Shown here: piece after piece, positions 40,482 to 48,812 of the stretch
Numbering within the stretch: the stretch's first letter is position 1
Layout of the letters: every line of letters begins with the position of its first letter
Assembly (NCBI GenBank): GCA_902802535.1
Contig: CADCML010000002.1
Location: forward strand, 1 to 64,000
Direction of reading: 5' to 3'
From: an uncultured Bacteroidia bacterium
GTDB taxonomy: Bacteria > Bacteroidota > Bacteroidia > Bacteroidales > F082
DNA: 64,000 nucleotides
Translations under genes and position numbers: made by a program
The notes under the pieces: generated by a model
What the model saw: only the letters and a program-made list of their open reading frames with translations
Told to the model about the DNA's origin: nothing
Database searches by the model: none

Positions 40482-42446
40482 TCAATGTGAAGCACAAAGA
40501 ACTATGCGAAAACCATAGTTTTCTAAAGCTGAAGTACAGCCGTCTTTATATCGAGAATGAACAGAGCATTGCTTTTCGCTGCTATCCCAACTACCACCAC
40601 GTAACACTTTACTCCCCTTATTCCATTTTGGCCCAAGAGGATTTGCTTTTTTAGCATCGTCGGAAAGAAAATAATCTTTTTCATAGTTGTCCCAACACCA
40701 TTCAAATACATTACCACTCATATCGTAAAGCCCTAATTCATTAGGTTTCTTTTTGCCTACAATATGAGTGCGATCAATGCCAGTATGTTCGTCAAGAGAA
40801 TTATCTCCATACCAAGCAATTCCATCTATGTTATCGCTTCCTGCAAATCTTTTATCGGTGCTTTTAACCCCACCTCGTGCTGCATATTCCCACTCTGCTT
40901 CGGTGGGTAATCGGAAGCCGTTCCCATTATTGTTGATAGAAACGATTGGTTCGTTTTCGTCTTCTTCATTTATCTGATAGCATGGAATCAGTCCGTGTTT
41001 TTTGCTTAATTCGTTGCAGAACCGAACTGCATCAAACCAGCAAACGCTTTCAACTGGAAGGTTGTCACTATTCATTGGTCCTGGAACAAGTCCATCTTTA
41101 AAAGTGCTGGGAGTTCTACGTGTAACTTCCTTGTATTGCTTCTGAGTAATTAGGAACTTGCTGATATAAAATGAGTCAACGCTTGTTTGATGAAGAGAGT
41201 CGCCATCTCCCATATTAAACACGCCTCCTTCAACATACGAAAATGAATAATCATTACAAAAAAGATTATTCGCCTTTTGATTTCTTTGGGCATCTAATAA
41301 GCTAAATTGTGGGATGTTGTCTTTAGGGTTGAAAGGAACCAACCTCATTCGTGCATTATATTTTTCTTTACCGCTTTCACCAAATATTCGATAAATATTA
41401 CTGGCTTTTTCCTTGAAATCAGCCATGCCGTTTTTCCCCGCATAATGGAAGTATTTTATCCTTTTGCAATGTTCGCTCTCAAACAAATAGCGCAACAATG
41501 TTCTATCTCCGTTCGTACAAGAGTGGCCGAAAATGAATATTTCGAAGTCTTCAAAATCTTGATCCGTTGGAGATTTCTTTAAAGCATTCATTAACTCTTG
41601 ATATTGTCCGCTTTGGAAATACAAAACAGATTTGCTGTATTTTAAAAACTCATTCTGTTTAGATTCAACAATATCAACACTTTCTTGTGCCATCTCGTCT
41701 CCATATCCAAAAATCATAGGGTTATTCTCGTCAAACAATTCGCCGTGAATATATATGGGTTTAACTTGGATGCCACGCTTCTTTATTTCTTCTATATATA
41801 ATTCTGGAGTTCTTGTATAATTGAAATTGAGCAACACAATTCGATGATTCGAGTTCGTACGGTTTTCAGGAGTTGTTTCGATGAAATCTTGCAACATAGA
41901 ATCAAGCATTTCGGGCATAAATGATAACACTCCTTCGATGTTGAAAACATCTTTTTTCCAGAACAATTGGCATTTTTCATTGTAGTAGGTTTTCAGAAAG
42001 CTTTTGAACAAGCTTCTGATTGTATCAAAATCTTCGTTTAACCTCGATATTTCTGACTTTACACCACGTTCTTGCTCAGATGAATATGTTTCCCTGCATT
42101 CATTTAGACATTTATAATACAAATCTTCAATGCCAGACCAGTATGGAGTTGTGAGTTCTTTTTCGATGCGATCCCAAAACCTATTCGTTATTGTAACACA
42201 TCTCCTTAGCTCTTCTCCACATCGAGGTATATACGCTTGATGAATGTCTCCTCCGACGCTTTTGTATGAATAGATTTTTGTTTTCCTTTCAAAATTGTCA
42301 ATTTCCGGCCATTGCTCGTATTGAGTCTTGATCAGTTTATACTCTTTATCCCAATACCAAGAAATAAAATCATTGTAACTGGTTTTTAACCCATGGGCTA
42401 AATCAAATCCGTTGCCTATTAGAATGATACGATTACAATTTGTCAT
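40482..42446 (-). CDS. AbiH-like / FGE-sulfatase-domain fusion protein
   Basis: A 654-residue protein. Residues 1-350 match the AbiH abortive-infection pattern: IILIGNGFDLAHGLKTSYND at the start, VLLNFNYTRTPE, IYIHGEL, and FIFGHSCTNGDRTLL. The order GNGFD, NFNY, HG, GHSxxxxD parallels SIR2-type NAD enzymes. From about 405 to the end is an FGE/SUMF1-like domain: YVEGGVFNMGDGD, FYISKFLITQKQYKEV, FRLPTEAEWEYAARGG, NELGLYDMSGNVFEWCWDNY, LRGGSWDSSEKQCSVHSRY and GFRIVL. The copper-binding Cys pair of true formylglycine enzymes is not apparent, so this part is more likely a lectin-fold binding module. It is the last gene of the three-gene operon, 57 bases after the KaiC-like gene. AbiH confers phage resistance in Lactococcus; the role here is inferred. 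Confidence 0.85.
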   Translation of the reverse strand: MTNCNRIILIGNGFDLAHGLKTSYNDFISWYWDKEYKLIKTQYEQWPEIDNFERKTKIYSYKSVGGDIHQAYIPRCGEELRRCVTITNRFWDRIEKELTTPYWSGIEDLYYKCLNECRETYSSEQERGVKSEISRLNEDFDTIRSLFKSFLKTYYNEKCQLFWKKDVFNIEGVLSFMPEMLDSMLQDFIETTPENRTNSNHRIVLLNFNYTRTPELYIEEIKKRGIQVKPIYIHGELFDENNPMIFGYGDEMAQESVDIVESKQNEFLKYSKSVLYFQSGQYQELMNALKKSPTDQDFEDFEIFIFGHSCTNGDRTLLRYLFESEHCKRIKYFHYAGKNGMADFKEKASNIYRIFGESGKEKYNARMRLVPFNPKDNIPQFSLLDAQRNQKANNLFCNDYSFSYVEGGVFNMGDGDSLHQTSVDSFYISKFLITQKQYKEVTRRTPSTFKDGLVPGPMNSDNLPVESVCWFDAVRFCNELSKKHGLIPCYQINEEDENEPIVSINNNGNGFRLPTEAEWEYAARGGVKSTDKRFAGSDNIDGIAWYGDNSLDEHTGIDRTHIVGKKKPNELGLYDMSGNVFEWCWDNYEKDYFLSDDAKKANPLGPKWNKGSKVLRGGSWDSSEKQCSVHSRYKDGCTSALENYGFRIVLCASH

Positions 42447-42503
42447 AGTGTTTTATGGAATGAGAGGTTAAACATTATGTTGTTGATTGGATAAATATTG
42501 TAG

Positions 42504-44789
42504 CTACAGTGTCTTATCGGCAATGGCGGTCAGTTGCTGTCTGGTTCTGAGACTACCTTTGCTGTCGTCTCCTTTAGTCATATAAATATAATTGGTCATG
42601 TAGTTGCCTTTTGTGAGTGCTGAAAATGTGGGAATAAACAATTGCTCAGAATAGAGACAGGGGTAGCAATATTGGAGCAAGTTCAAATCACCCATGATTA
42701 TATGTACTTTCTTATAGTAATGGAAAATTTGTTTTTGAGGGTTGGGGCCTTCTATTATTCTCTGGATTTCTCTTGCAATAGCGCTTACTTGTTGCTCTAT
42801 GATATACAAAAATTCATCGGCATAAATACAGCCTGCCCTAAAGCCAAAGAAATGTAAGTTTTTGTATGATATATTTTTCAGATTCTTTTGGGTTTGTTTC
42901 ATTGGGAATTTTTCCCCAAAAAATTCCCAAAAGTCTTTTCGACTTCTTTTCAAATCAAGAAAAAGGATGTGATCTTCTGGGTTTATTTCCTTAATGGCAC
43001 GATAAATAGCAGCTTCTTCGTCCTTATAAGATGAGATGGCAAATAACTCGCCTTTATTGATGTCTTTGTATTTTGTTCCTGTGTCAGGATAATTATTGCG
43101 AAAATCCTTATAGTTGTTAGCTAAAGTATTAAGATTTTCCAAAATAATTTTCTCATCGTTACTTTCAATAGGATCCTTGGCGTTGACATTTTCATTGATC
43201 CAATAGTTGTAAGTTAAATCGTTTAACGGTAACATAGCCTCGGCGGTTGACTCGTCAATATAATTCCTGCGTGATAGTGTTTTATGTAAACTGGGAATGA
43301 CTTCAACCCCCGCATTGCGCATTTTGTATTGATGCCAACCGTACGTGTTTTTCTGGTATAAACATTTGTAAATACGAAGCTCTTTTTTAGTGTGGTTGGT
43401 AATATCGTCAATGCGGTTCCTAAGCTCCATGATGATGTCAGAGTCAAGTCGAGAGAGAGAAACGTTGTCGTTAGTGTTAAGAATGCCAATGAAACACTTG
43501 GTTCGCATCAAATTGATTAAAGCATTAATGGGACAATCCTCAATTTCTTCTGGCGTCAACAACGAAAGACCATCTATCATTATACAATTATAATGTGTGT
43601 CCTTTTGCCTCTCCAGTTTTGTCATTAGATTGTAAAATACCGTCCGCCCATCAGCCATTTTATTACCATCATTCAATTGATCCCTGCCCCAAAAATCGAT
43701 TCGAGGTAACTTTTTATTTTTTAAATCAATCTTTAAAAGCAAAGTGTCGTTACTGTCATCATTTTTGGTCTGCTTCCTTAGTTGGATTCCGTGTGTCCGC
43801 GTATTAAAATAGATGACTCCTGAGGACAATGCTTTTTGTAGACAGTCTTTGGTATCATCGTTGTGATTTTTATCGTAATCGCATATTATTTTTTGGTCAT
43901 TTTCATTGGATGGTTCAGCAAGGAAATCAATTGCTTTTTCCAAAGTTGTTTCTTTAAAATGGGGATATTGTTCTTTTTTAAATTCTCTTTTTTTAAATAT
44001 TCCTCTGATTTTTTCTAAATCACCACCAGTTTTTTTGTCATCCCATCCATTGGCTTTACTTTCGATGTTCTTTATCAATCGTTTCACATAAAAATCATAA
44101 TAGAACTCCTCAACCTTAGCTTCGTCTTTGTTTAATGATACAAAAAGCATTTTGGCATTTTCATCATCAGAATTATTTTTGTTTTTTTTGTATGATTTGT
44201 CTATTTTTTCCAATAATGATTCTAATGAATTATAGTTTAGATTGCTAACAATATTTTCGATAGCAGTTTTTATATTATTTATCATTCCTTCGTCCTCAAG
44301 ATTGGCTAATATAGTTTTAGCATCTTCAAATTCAAGTTTTTCAACAAAACTGGAATCTCCAACTTTAGAGATGGCTTGTAATGCCAAGAAGGTTGTGATT
44401 TTGTCATCCAATAATCTATTCCATCTATCGGTTTCTATCATTGCATTGTCTTTTGCCAAAGTTTCATTTGCGATTTTTTCCTTAATCGTCAGCTTTGTAT
44501 ATTCGTATGCTGAAACAAATTGAGGATTGTCCTGTGAATCATTGTTCTCCCCTCTATGAAGTCCTTCGGTCTTGATAGAATCGTTCAATCCCTCGCACAT
44601 TTGCATCGCAAGGTGGATTTTGTTGGTGCCATGCTCTCCTCTGATAACGACCATGAGGTTCGGGTTTTTCTCCTCGAATTCTTCAAGATGAAGTCCTCCG
44701 TGGAACAGATTGTCCAAACCATGAATTTTTGTGCTTAGTTTTTTATTGGTCAGATTTGTCTCATTTACTCGTTCTTTCTCATTTGCCAT
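42504..44789 (-). CDS. divergent KaiC/RecA-like ATPase
   Basis: A 761-residue protein. The N-terminus reads like KaiC: TKIHGLDNLFHGGLH, then LMVVIRGEHGTNKIHLAMQM. The P-loop is degenerate (GEHGTNKI in place of GxxGxGK[T/S]): the Lys remains, the hydroxyl residue is Ile. A charged, helical insertion of about 270 residues follows, then a Walker-B-like strand YNCIMIDGLSLL near 400 and a second alpha/beta half containing DHILFLDLKRSRKDF and VHIIMGDLNLL. It may bind but not efficiently hydrolyse nucleotide. It overlaps the SIR2 gene by 11 bases and precedes the AbiH-FGE gene. AT-rich. I infer a signalling or scaffold part in a defence system. Confidence 0.72.
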   Translation of the reverse strand: MANEKERVNETNLTNKKLSTKIHGLDNLFHGGLHLEEFEEKNPNLMVVIRGEHGTNKIHLAMQMCEGLNDSIKTEGLHRGENNDSQDNPQFVSAYEYTKLTIKEKIANETLAKDNAMIETDRWNRLLDDKITTFLALQAISKVGDSSFVEKLEFEDAKTILANLEDEGMINNIKTAIENIVSNLNYNSLESLLEKIDKSYKKNKNNSDDENAKMLFVSLNKDEAKVEEFYYDFYVKRLIKNIESKANGWDDKKTGGDLEKIRGIFKKREFKKEQYPHFKETTLEKAIDFLAEPSNENDQKIICDYDKNHNDDTKDCLQKALSSGVIYFNTRTHGIQLRKQTKNDDSNDTLLLKIDLKNKKLPRIDFWGRDQLNDGNKMADGRTVFYNLMTKLERQKDTHYNCIMIDGLSLLTPEEIEDCPINALINLMRTKCFIGILNTNDNVSLSRLDSDIIMELRNRIDDITNHTKKELRIYKCLYQKNTYGWHQYKMRNAGVEVIPSLHKTLSRRNYIDESTAEAMLPLNDLTYNYWINENVNAKDPIESNDEKIILENLNTLANNYKDFRNNYPDTGTKYKDINKGELFAISSYKDEEAAIYRAIKEINPEDHILFLDLKRSRKDFWEFFGEKFPMKQTQKNLKNISYKNLHFFGFRAGCIYADEFLYIIEQQVSAIAREIQRIIEGPNPQKQIFHYYKKVHIIMGDLNLLQYCYPCLYSEQLFIPTFSALTKGNYMTNYIYMTKGDDSKGSLRTRQQLTAIADKTL

Positions 44790-45825
44790 CTTTTAACTCT
44801 CCTAGTAATTTGTATATATGATTGAAACCTTGGTTGTCGTATATAACTGTCATCCCATTTTTAGTATAAAACTGATTCTTGATTTTGTTAATGGTGATTG
44901 TGTCGTTACTTGCATTCCTTGTAGCAGTAATATAATACAATTTGTTTTTATGCTTTTCTTTGACATAATGAAGTAACCGTTGAGAGGTGTAGTCTTCTAA
45001 AGACAAGCCGCAAAAAATGCAAGTGTATTGTGAGAGGAAATGTAGCTGGGACGCGATTTGCCATGTATAGACATTGCGTGAATCCTCATAAAACTCGTCC
45101 AACGTAAGAACAATGCTATTGTTTTTTGGAGCTTGTATTTCGTTGTATCGAGGAATGTATCCGTGAACATGATAGATGTTAAAGCTATCTATTGAAAAAT
45201 CATCATTTTTCCAATCACAAACAATACGTGGTTTCCTATGAATGAAAGAAACGCCATCATGTTCATATTTTTCTGAAAGCAATAGTATAGCATCTTCCAA
45301 AAACCTGTCATAATTTTGTGTCACAACGGCTTTTATATTGGCACAATGCAAAACCATATCGGCCAATTGAAACAAAGAATAATAGACGCACACTCTTTTG
45401 TGCGAATTAATAAACTCGTCACATGCTTGCCTTAAATCATCCATGGAGCATTGTCTGTACAAAAAATCCTGAATTAGATTAACGTAGGATGTGTTCTTTA
45501 ATGTTTGCTTTACTATGGTGGATTTGGTCATCCTGGTAAGTGCTTGGTCCACTTGATCTTGTAGTTTTGAGTTTTTATAGCTGAGCGACAAATCCCCAGT
45601 TAAAGCATCCCTTATATCTTTTGAGCTTTCGTCATATGGCAAAATCATTTGTATTGAGTGGGTCAACAAATGATTTAACAAATCATCCCATGAAAAGTTT
45701 CTCCCATTGCGATAAGATGGAAAATCAATACCTGTTCCCACAAAAAGGACAACGGGCCGTCGCCTTTCGAAGTCCCTTTTCAGATACTCAAAATTAGTTA
45801 TGTCACTTAATTCTTGACTACCCAT
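44779..45825 (-). CDS. SIR2-like domain protein (putative NADase)
   Basis: From ATG 45825 it is 348 residues. SIR2-type NAD-site motifs are in order: VVLFVGTGIDFPSY (GxGxD in place of GAGxS, residues 30-34), VVTQNYDRFLEDA (about 172, the T-x-N-Y-D loop), IYHVHGYIP (about 220, catalytic-type His) and CIFCGLSLEDYTSQRLL (about 272). In defence systems such SIR2 domains deplete NAD after infection. The upstream TTG at 45846 lies within the promoter box, so the ATG was chosen. First gene of the operon, overlapping the next by 11 bases. Confidence 0.85.
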   Translation of the reverse strand: MGSQELSDITNFEYLKRDFERRRPVVLFVGTGIDFPSYRNGRNFSWDDLLNHLLTHSIQMILPYDESSKDIRDALTGDLSLSYKNSKLQDQVDQALTRMTKSTIVKQTLKNTSYVNLIQDFLYRQCSMDDLRQACDEFINSHKRVCVYYSLFQLADMVLHCANIKAVVTQNYDRFLEDAILLLSEKYEHDGVSFIHRKPRIVCDWKNDDFSIDSFNIYHVHGYIPRYNEIQAPKNNSIVLTLDEFYEDSRNVYTWQIASQLHFLSQYTCIFCGLSLEDYTSQRLLHYVKEKHKNKLYYITATRNASNDTITINKIKNQFYTKNGMTVIYDNQGFNHIYKLLGELKDGK

Positions 45826-45843
45826 AGCATAAATAATTCTTTG

Positions 45844-45851
45844 CAAAAATA
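45844..45851 (-). promoter_or_regulatory. Bacteroidota -7 box (TATTTTTG) for the SIR2 operon
   Basis: Exact TAnnTTTG on the minus strand, 18 bases before ATG 45825. Confidence 0.6.
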
Positions 45852-46065
45852 TAAAAAAACATAATTGATTCTTTCATACATATAGAAATGATTAAAAAAA
45901 CGAACAAAAAATGCAGAATAGGCATCGTCAACCCTATCACAAATACAACCAAATCATCTGTCCATTTTTCTCACTAATAGAAGAGATAAAAATGGATGAA
46001 ATTGTAATCGTCTGGGGAGAATAAGATAATCTTTTGCCCTTTGGCTATTTGTTGATAGTTTTTCG

Positions 46066-46073
46066 TAAATTTG
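46066..46073 (+). promoter_or_regulatory. Bacteroidota -7 box (TAAATTTG) for hsdM
   Basis: Exact TAnnTTTG, with TTTG at 46048-46051 (14-base spacer); the hsdM ATG is at 46125. Confidence 0.5.
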
Positions 46074-46124
46074 CCTCCTCTATAAGTATATTCTTTACTA
46101 TAGATTAATGTATAATAGGCTTTT

Positions 46125-48812
46125 ATGAACAAACAACAACTCGCAGCAAAGATATGGGCTTCGGCCAACAAAATGCGCTCGAAGATAGAAGCCAATGAGT
46201 ATAAGGATTACATCCTTGGCTTCATTTTCTATAAGTTCCTTTCTGACAATGAAGTTCGTCATTTGAAGGAGGAGGCATATTGGTCGGATGAGGACATCGA
46301 GAACGACCTCAACGAACAGGATAAGGAAACGGTGCGCTATTGCCAAGATAACCTTGGATATTTCATCTCATACGACAACTTGTTCTCCACTTGGCTTAGC
46401 CTCGGCGTGGATTTCAGCGTTTCAAATGTGACGGATGCTCTAAATGCGTTTACCACTCACATCAGTTCTGAGCCCAACAAGCGGCGTGTCTTCAAAGATA
46501 TTTTCAAGACACTTTCCGAGGGCATCACCAATCTGGGTGGCACACCGGCTGACCGTACAAAAGCCATCGTTAAGCTTATCCGACTTATCAAAGACATCCC
46601 GACCGACGGGAGTCAAGATTATGACGTGTTGGGTTTCATATACGAATATCTAATTGAGAATTTCGCCGCAAACGCTGGAAAGAAAGCGGGTGAGTTCTAT
46701 ACTCCTCATGAAGTTGCACTACTGATGGCAGAGATTGTGGCGGAACATCTGAAAGATCGTGAAAGGATTTCCATCTACGACCCCACAAGCGGTTCAGGTT
46801 CGCTGCTAATCAATATCGGTCGGGCTGTTGCCAAATACAAGAAGGATAAGTCACAGGTGATGTATTATGCCCAAGAGCTGAAAAAGAATACCTACAACTT
46901 AACCCGAATGAATCTTGTCATGCGGGGTATCGCTGCCGATAATATCTTGGTTCGTTGTGGCGATACCTTGGAAGAAGACTGGCCTTTCTTCAAGGAAAAC
47001 GAAGAAGGAAAGATTATCGAAGGCACCTATTACAAACAGACGGTGGATGCCGTGGTGAGTAATCCGCCGTACTCCCAAGCATGGAACCCAAATGGTAAAA
47101 AAGAAGACCCACGTTTCAAAGATTACGGAACCGCTCCACGAGGCAAAGCCGACTATGCTTTCCTCTTGCACGACCTTTGCCACATCAACAACGATGGCAT
47201 TGTCACAATCGTGCTGCCTCACGGCGTGTTGTTCCGCCCTGGTGAAGACTATACCATCCGAAAGAACCTTATCGACAACAACAACATTGATGCAATCATA
47301 GGCCTGCCAGCCGACATCTTCTTCGGCACAGGCATTGCCACTCTCATCATGGTGCTGAAGCGTAATCGTCCCACAACCGATGTGCTTTTCGTCGATGCTT
47401 CGCGACTGTCGGTGAAGGCTGGAAAGAAGAATAAGCTTACCGCCTCTGATATCCGTCGTATAGCCGATACTGTTATCAATCGGACTGAAACACAGAAATT
47501 TTCACGTTTGGTGAGTCGCAAGACCATAGAAGAAAACGACTACAACCTCAATTTCCCACGCTATGTGGATTCGTCGGATGCACTTGAAACGTGGGACGCT
47601 TACGGAACCATGTTTGGAGATGTTCCTAATCATGAGATTGACATGTTGAACAAGTATTGGGAGACCTTCCCCTCGCTTCGTGCCAACCTGTTTGCACCTA
47701 AGAAAGACTCTCCCTGCTCTTGCCTCACAACGGACGATGTGAATAGAAGCATTAGAGAGAATGCAGATGTAATGGCATGGGAAGCTGCAATACATGAGAA
47801 TCTTCAGTCGCTGCCCGACTATCTTGACGGCCGTATTATTGGTAATATGCTTTCTCTGGACCTTCACCAAGAAGAGGATGTTCTCGCCGAAAACTTGTAC
47901 AGTCGTTTTGAAGGAAAGCCGCTCATCGACCGTTACGATGTCTATCAGCTGCTCGACAATCAATGGACGGAAATATATACCGACCTCGAAATGCTGCAAA
48001 CCGAAGGTTTTCAGGCTGCGAAACTTGTTGATCCCAATATGGTAATCAAGAAATCGAACAAGGAAGAAGAAGAGGACAAAGAAATTCAAAAAGGCTGGAA
48101 AGGCCATATCCTTCCCTTTGAGCTTGTACAAAAGACTCTTTTGAAGGACGAGTATGACGCTCTGCAACAGAAAAAAGAAGCGTTGGAAGGTACAATAGCA
48201 TCATTCACCGACTTGATACAGGAAATGCCAGAAGAGGATAAGGAAACCTACCTCAACGATGACAACACAGAGTTTAATATGGACAAGGTAAGTGAAGCCA
48301 TGCTCGAAGTGCTTGCAAACAGATGCCTTAAAGAAGACAAGGTCACCAAGAAGAATGTGTTGCAGCGGGTATGCAAACTGTCGCTATGGGAAAAATTGCC
48401 TGAGGAAAGTCCCGAAAGGGTGTTGGCTGAAGCCGTATGCCTGATAGAACAAACCAAACAACTGAAGAGAGACATCACTGCACGCGAGAAAGCCTTGCAC
48501 GAACTCACCAAGACCACCATAGAAACTCTTTCCGACGAGCAGGTGCGGATGCTCCTGCATCTGAAATGGGTGGAGCCTCTCTACGAGCAACTGTTGTCGA
48601 TGCCTAGCACCATTGTGGACAGTTTATCCGCCAAAGTAAATGGACTTGTGACAAAGTATGAAACGGGGCTGGTTGAAGTAGAGCGTCAAATCACAGACGC
48701 AAGCGATGGATTGTCCATGATGCTTGACGACCTGACTGGATCCAAGTTTGATATTCAGGCATATAAAGAACTTGAAAAACTCTTAAAACCTCAAAACGAT
48801 GATGTTGAATAA
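46125..48812 (+). CDS. hsdM: type I restriction-modification methyltransferase subunit
   Basis: An 895-residue N6-adenine methyltransferase subunit. The N-terminal HsdM_N helical part (QLAAKIWASANKMRSKIEANEYKDYILGF is its opening region) precedes GEFYTPHEVALLMAEIV (about 189), YDPTSGSGSLL (SAM motif I, about 219) and VVSNPPYSQAW (catalytic NPPY, about 311). After about residue 520 there is a long, charged, partly coiled extension, making it much longer than the about 520-residue E. coli enzyme. It protects host DNA and is needed for cutting. hsdS overlaps its end by 14 bases. Confidence 0.95.
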   Translation: MNKQQLAAKIWASANKMRSKIEANEYKDYILGFIFYKFLSDNEVRHLKEEAYWSDEDIENDLNEQDKETVRYCQDNLGYFISYDNLFSTWLSLGVDFSVSNVTDALNAFTTHISSEPNKRRVFKDIFKTLSEGITNLGGTPADRTKAIVKLIRLIKDIPTDGSQDYDVLGFIYEYLIENFAANAGKKAGEFYTPHEVALLMAEIVAEHLKDRERISIYDPTSGSGSLLINIGRAVAKYKKDKSQVMYYAQELKKNTYNLTRMNLVMRGIAADNILVRCGDTLEEDWPFFKENEEGKIIEGTYYKQTVDAVVSNPPYSQAWNPNGKKEDPRFKDYGTAPRGKADYAFLLHDLCHINNDGIVTIVLPHGVLFRPGEDYTIRKNLIDNNNIDAIIGLPADIFFGTGIATLIMVLKRNRPTTDVLFVDASRLSVKAGKKNKLTASDIRRIADTVINRTETQKFSRLVSRKTIEENDYNLNFPRYVDSSDALETWDAYGTMFGDVPNHEIDMLNKYWETFPSLRANLFAPKKDSPCSCLTTDDVNRSIRENADVMAWEAAIHENLQSLPDYLDGRIIGNMLSLDLHQEEDVLAENLYSRFEGKPLIDRYDVYQLLDNQWTEIYTDLEMLQTEGFQAAKLVDPNMVIKKSNKEEEEDKEIQKGWKGHILPFELVQKTLLKDEYDALQQKKEALEGTIASFTDLIQEMPEEDKETYLNDDNTEFNMDKVSEAMLEVLANRCLKEDKVTKKNVLQRVCKLSLWEKLPEESPERVLAEAVCLIEQTKQLKRDITAREKALHELTKTTIETLSDEQVRMLLHLKWVEPLYEQLLSMPSTIVDSLSAKVNGLVTKYETGLVEVERQITDASDGLSMMLDDLTGSKFDIQAYKELEKLLKPQNDDVE

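Larger units (their letters stand above)
45826..46124. other. divergent control region between the SIR2 operon and hsdM
   Basis: A 299-base AT-rich gap. A minus-strand promoter box lies at its left end (45844-45851) and a plus-strand box at its right end (46066-46073). The middle (about 45870-46030) holds no gene I can support. Both operons start from here, so regulation may be shared. Confidence 0.6.

Noticed and set aside
40482..42446. C-terminal domain as an active formylglycine-generating enzyme
   Set aside because: The closing region has one Cys in the CSVHSRY position and lacks the typical catalytic Cys pair; no sulfatase gene is nearby.
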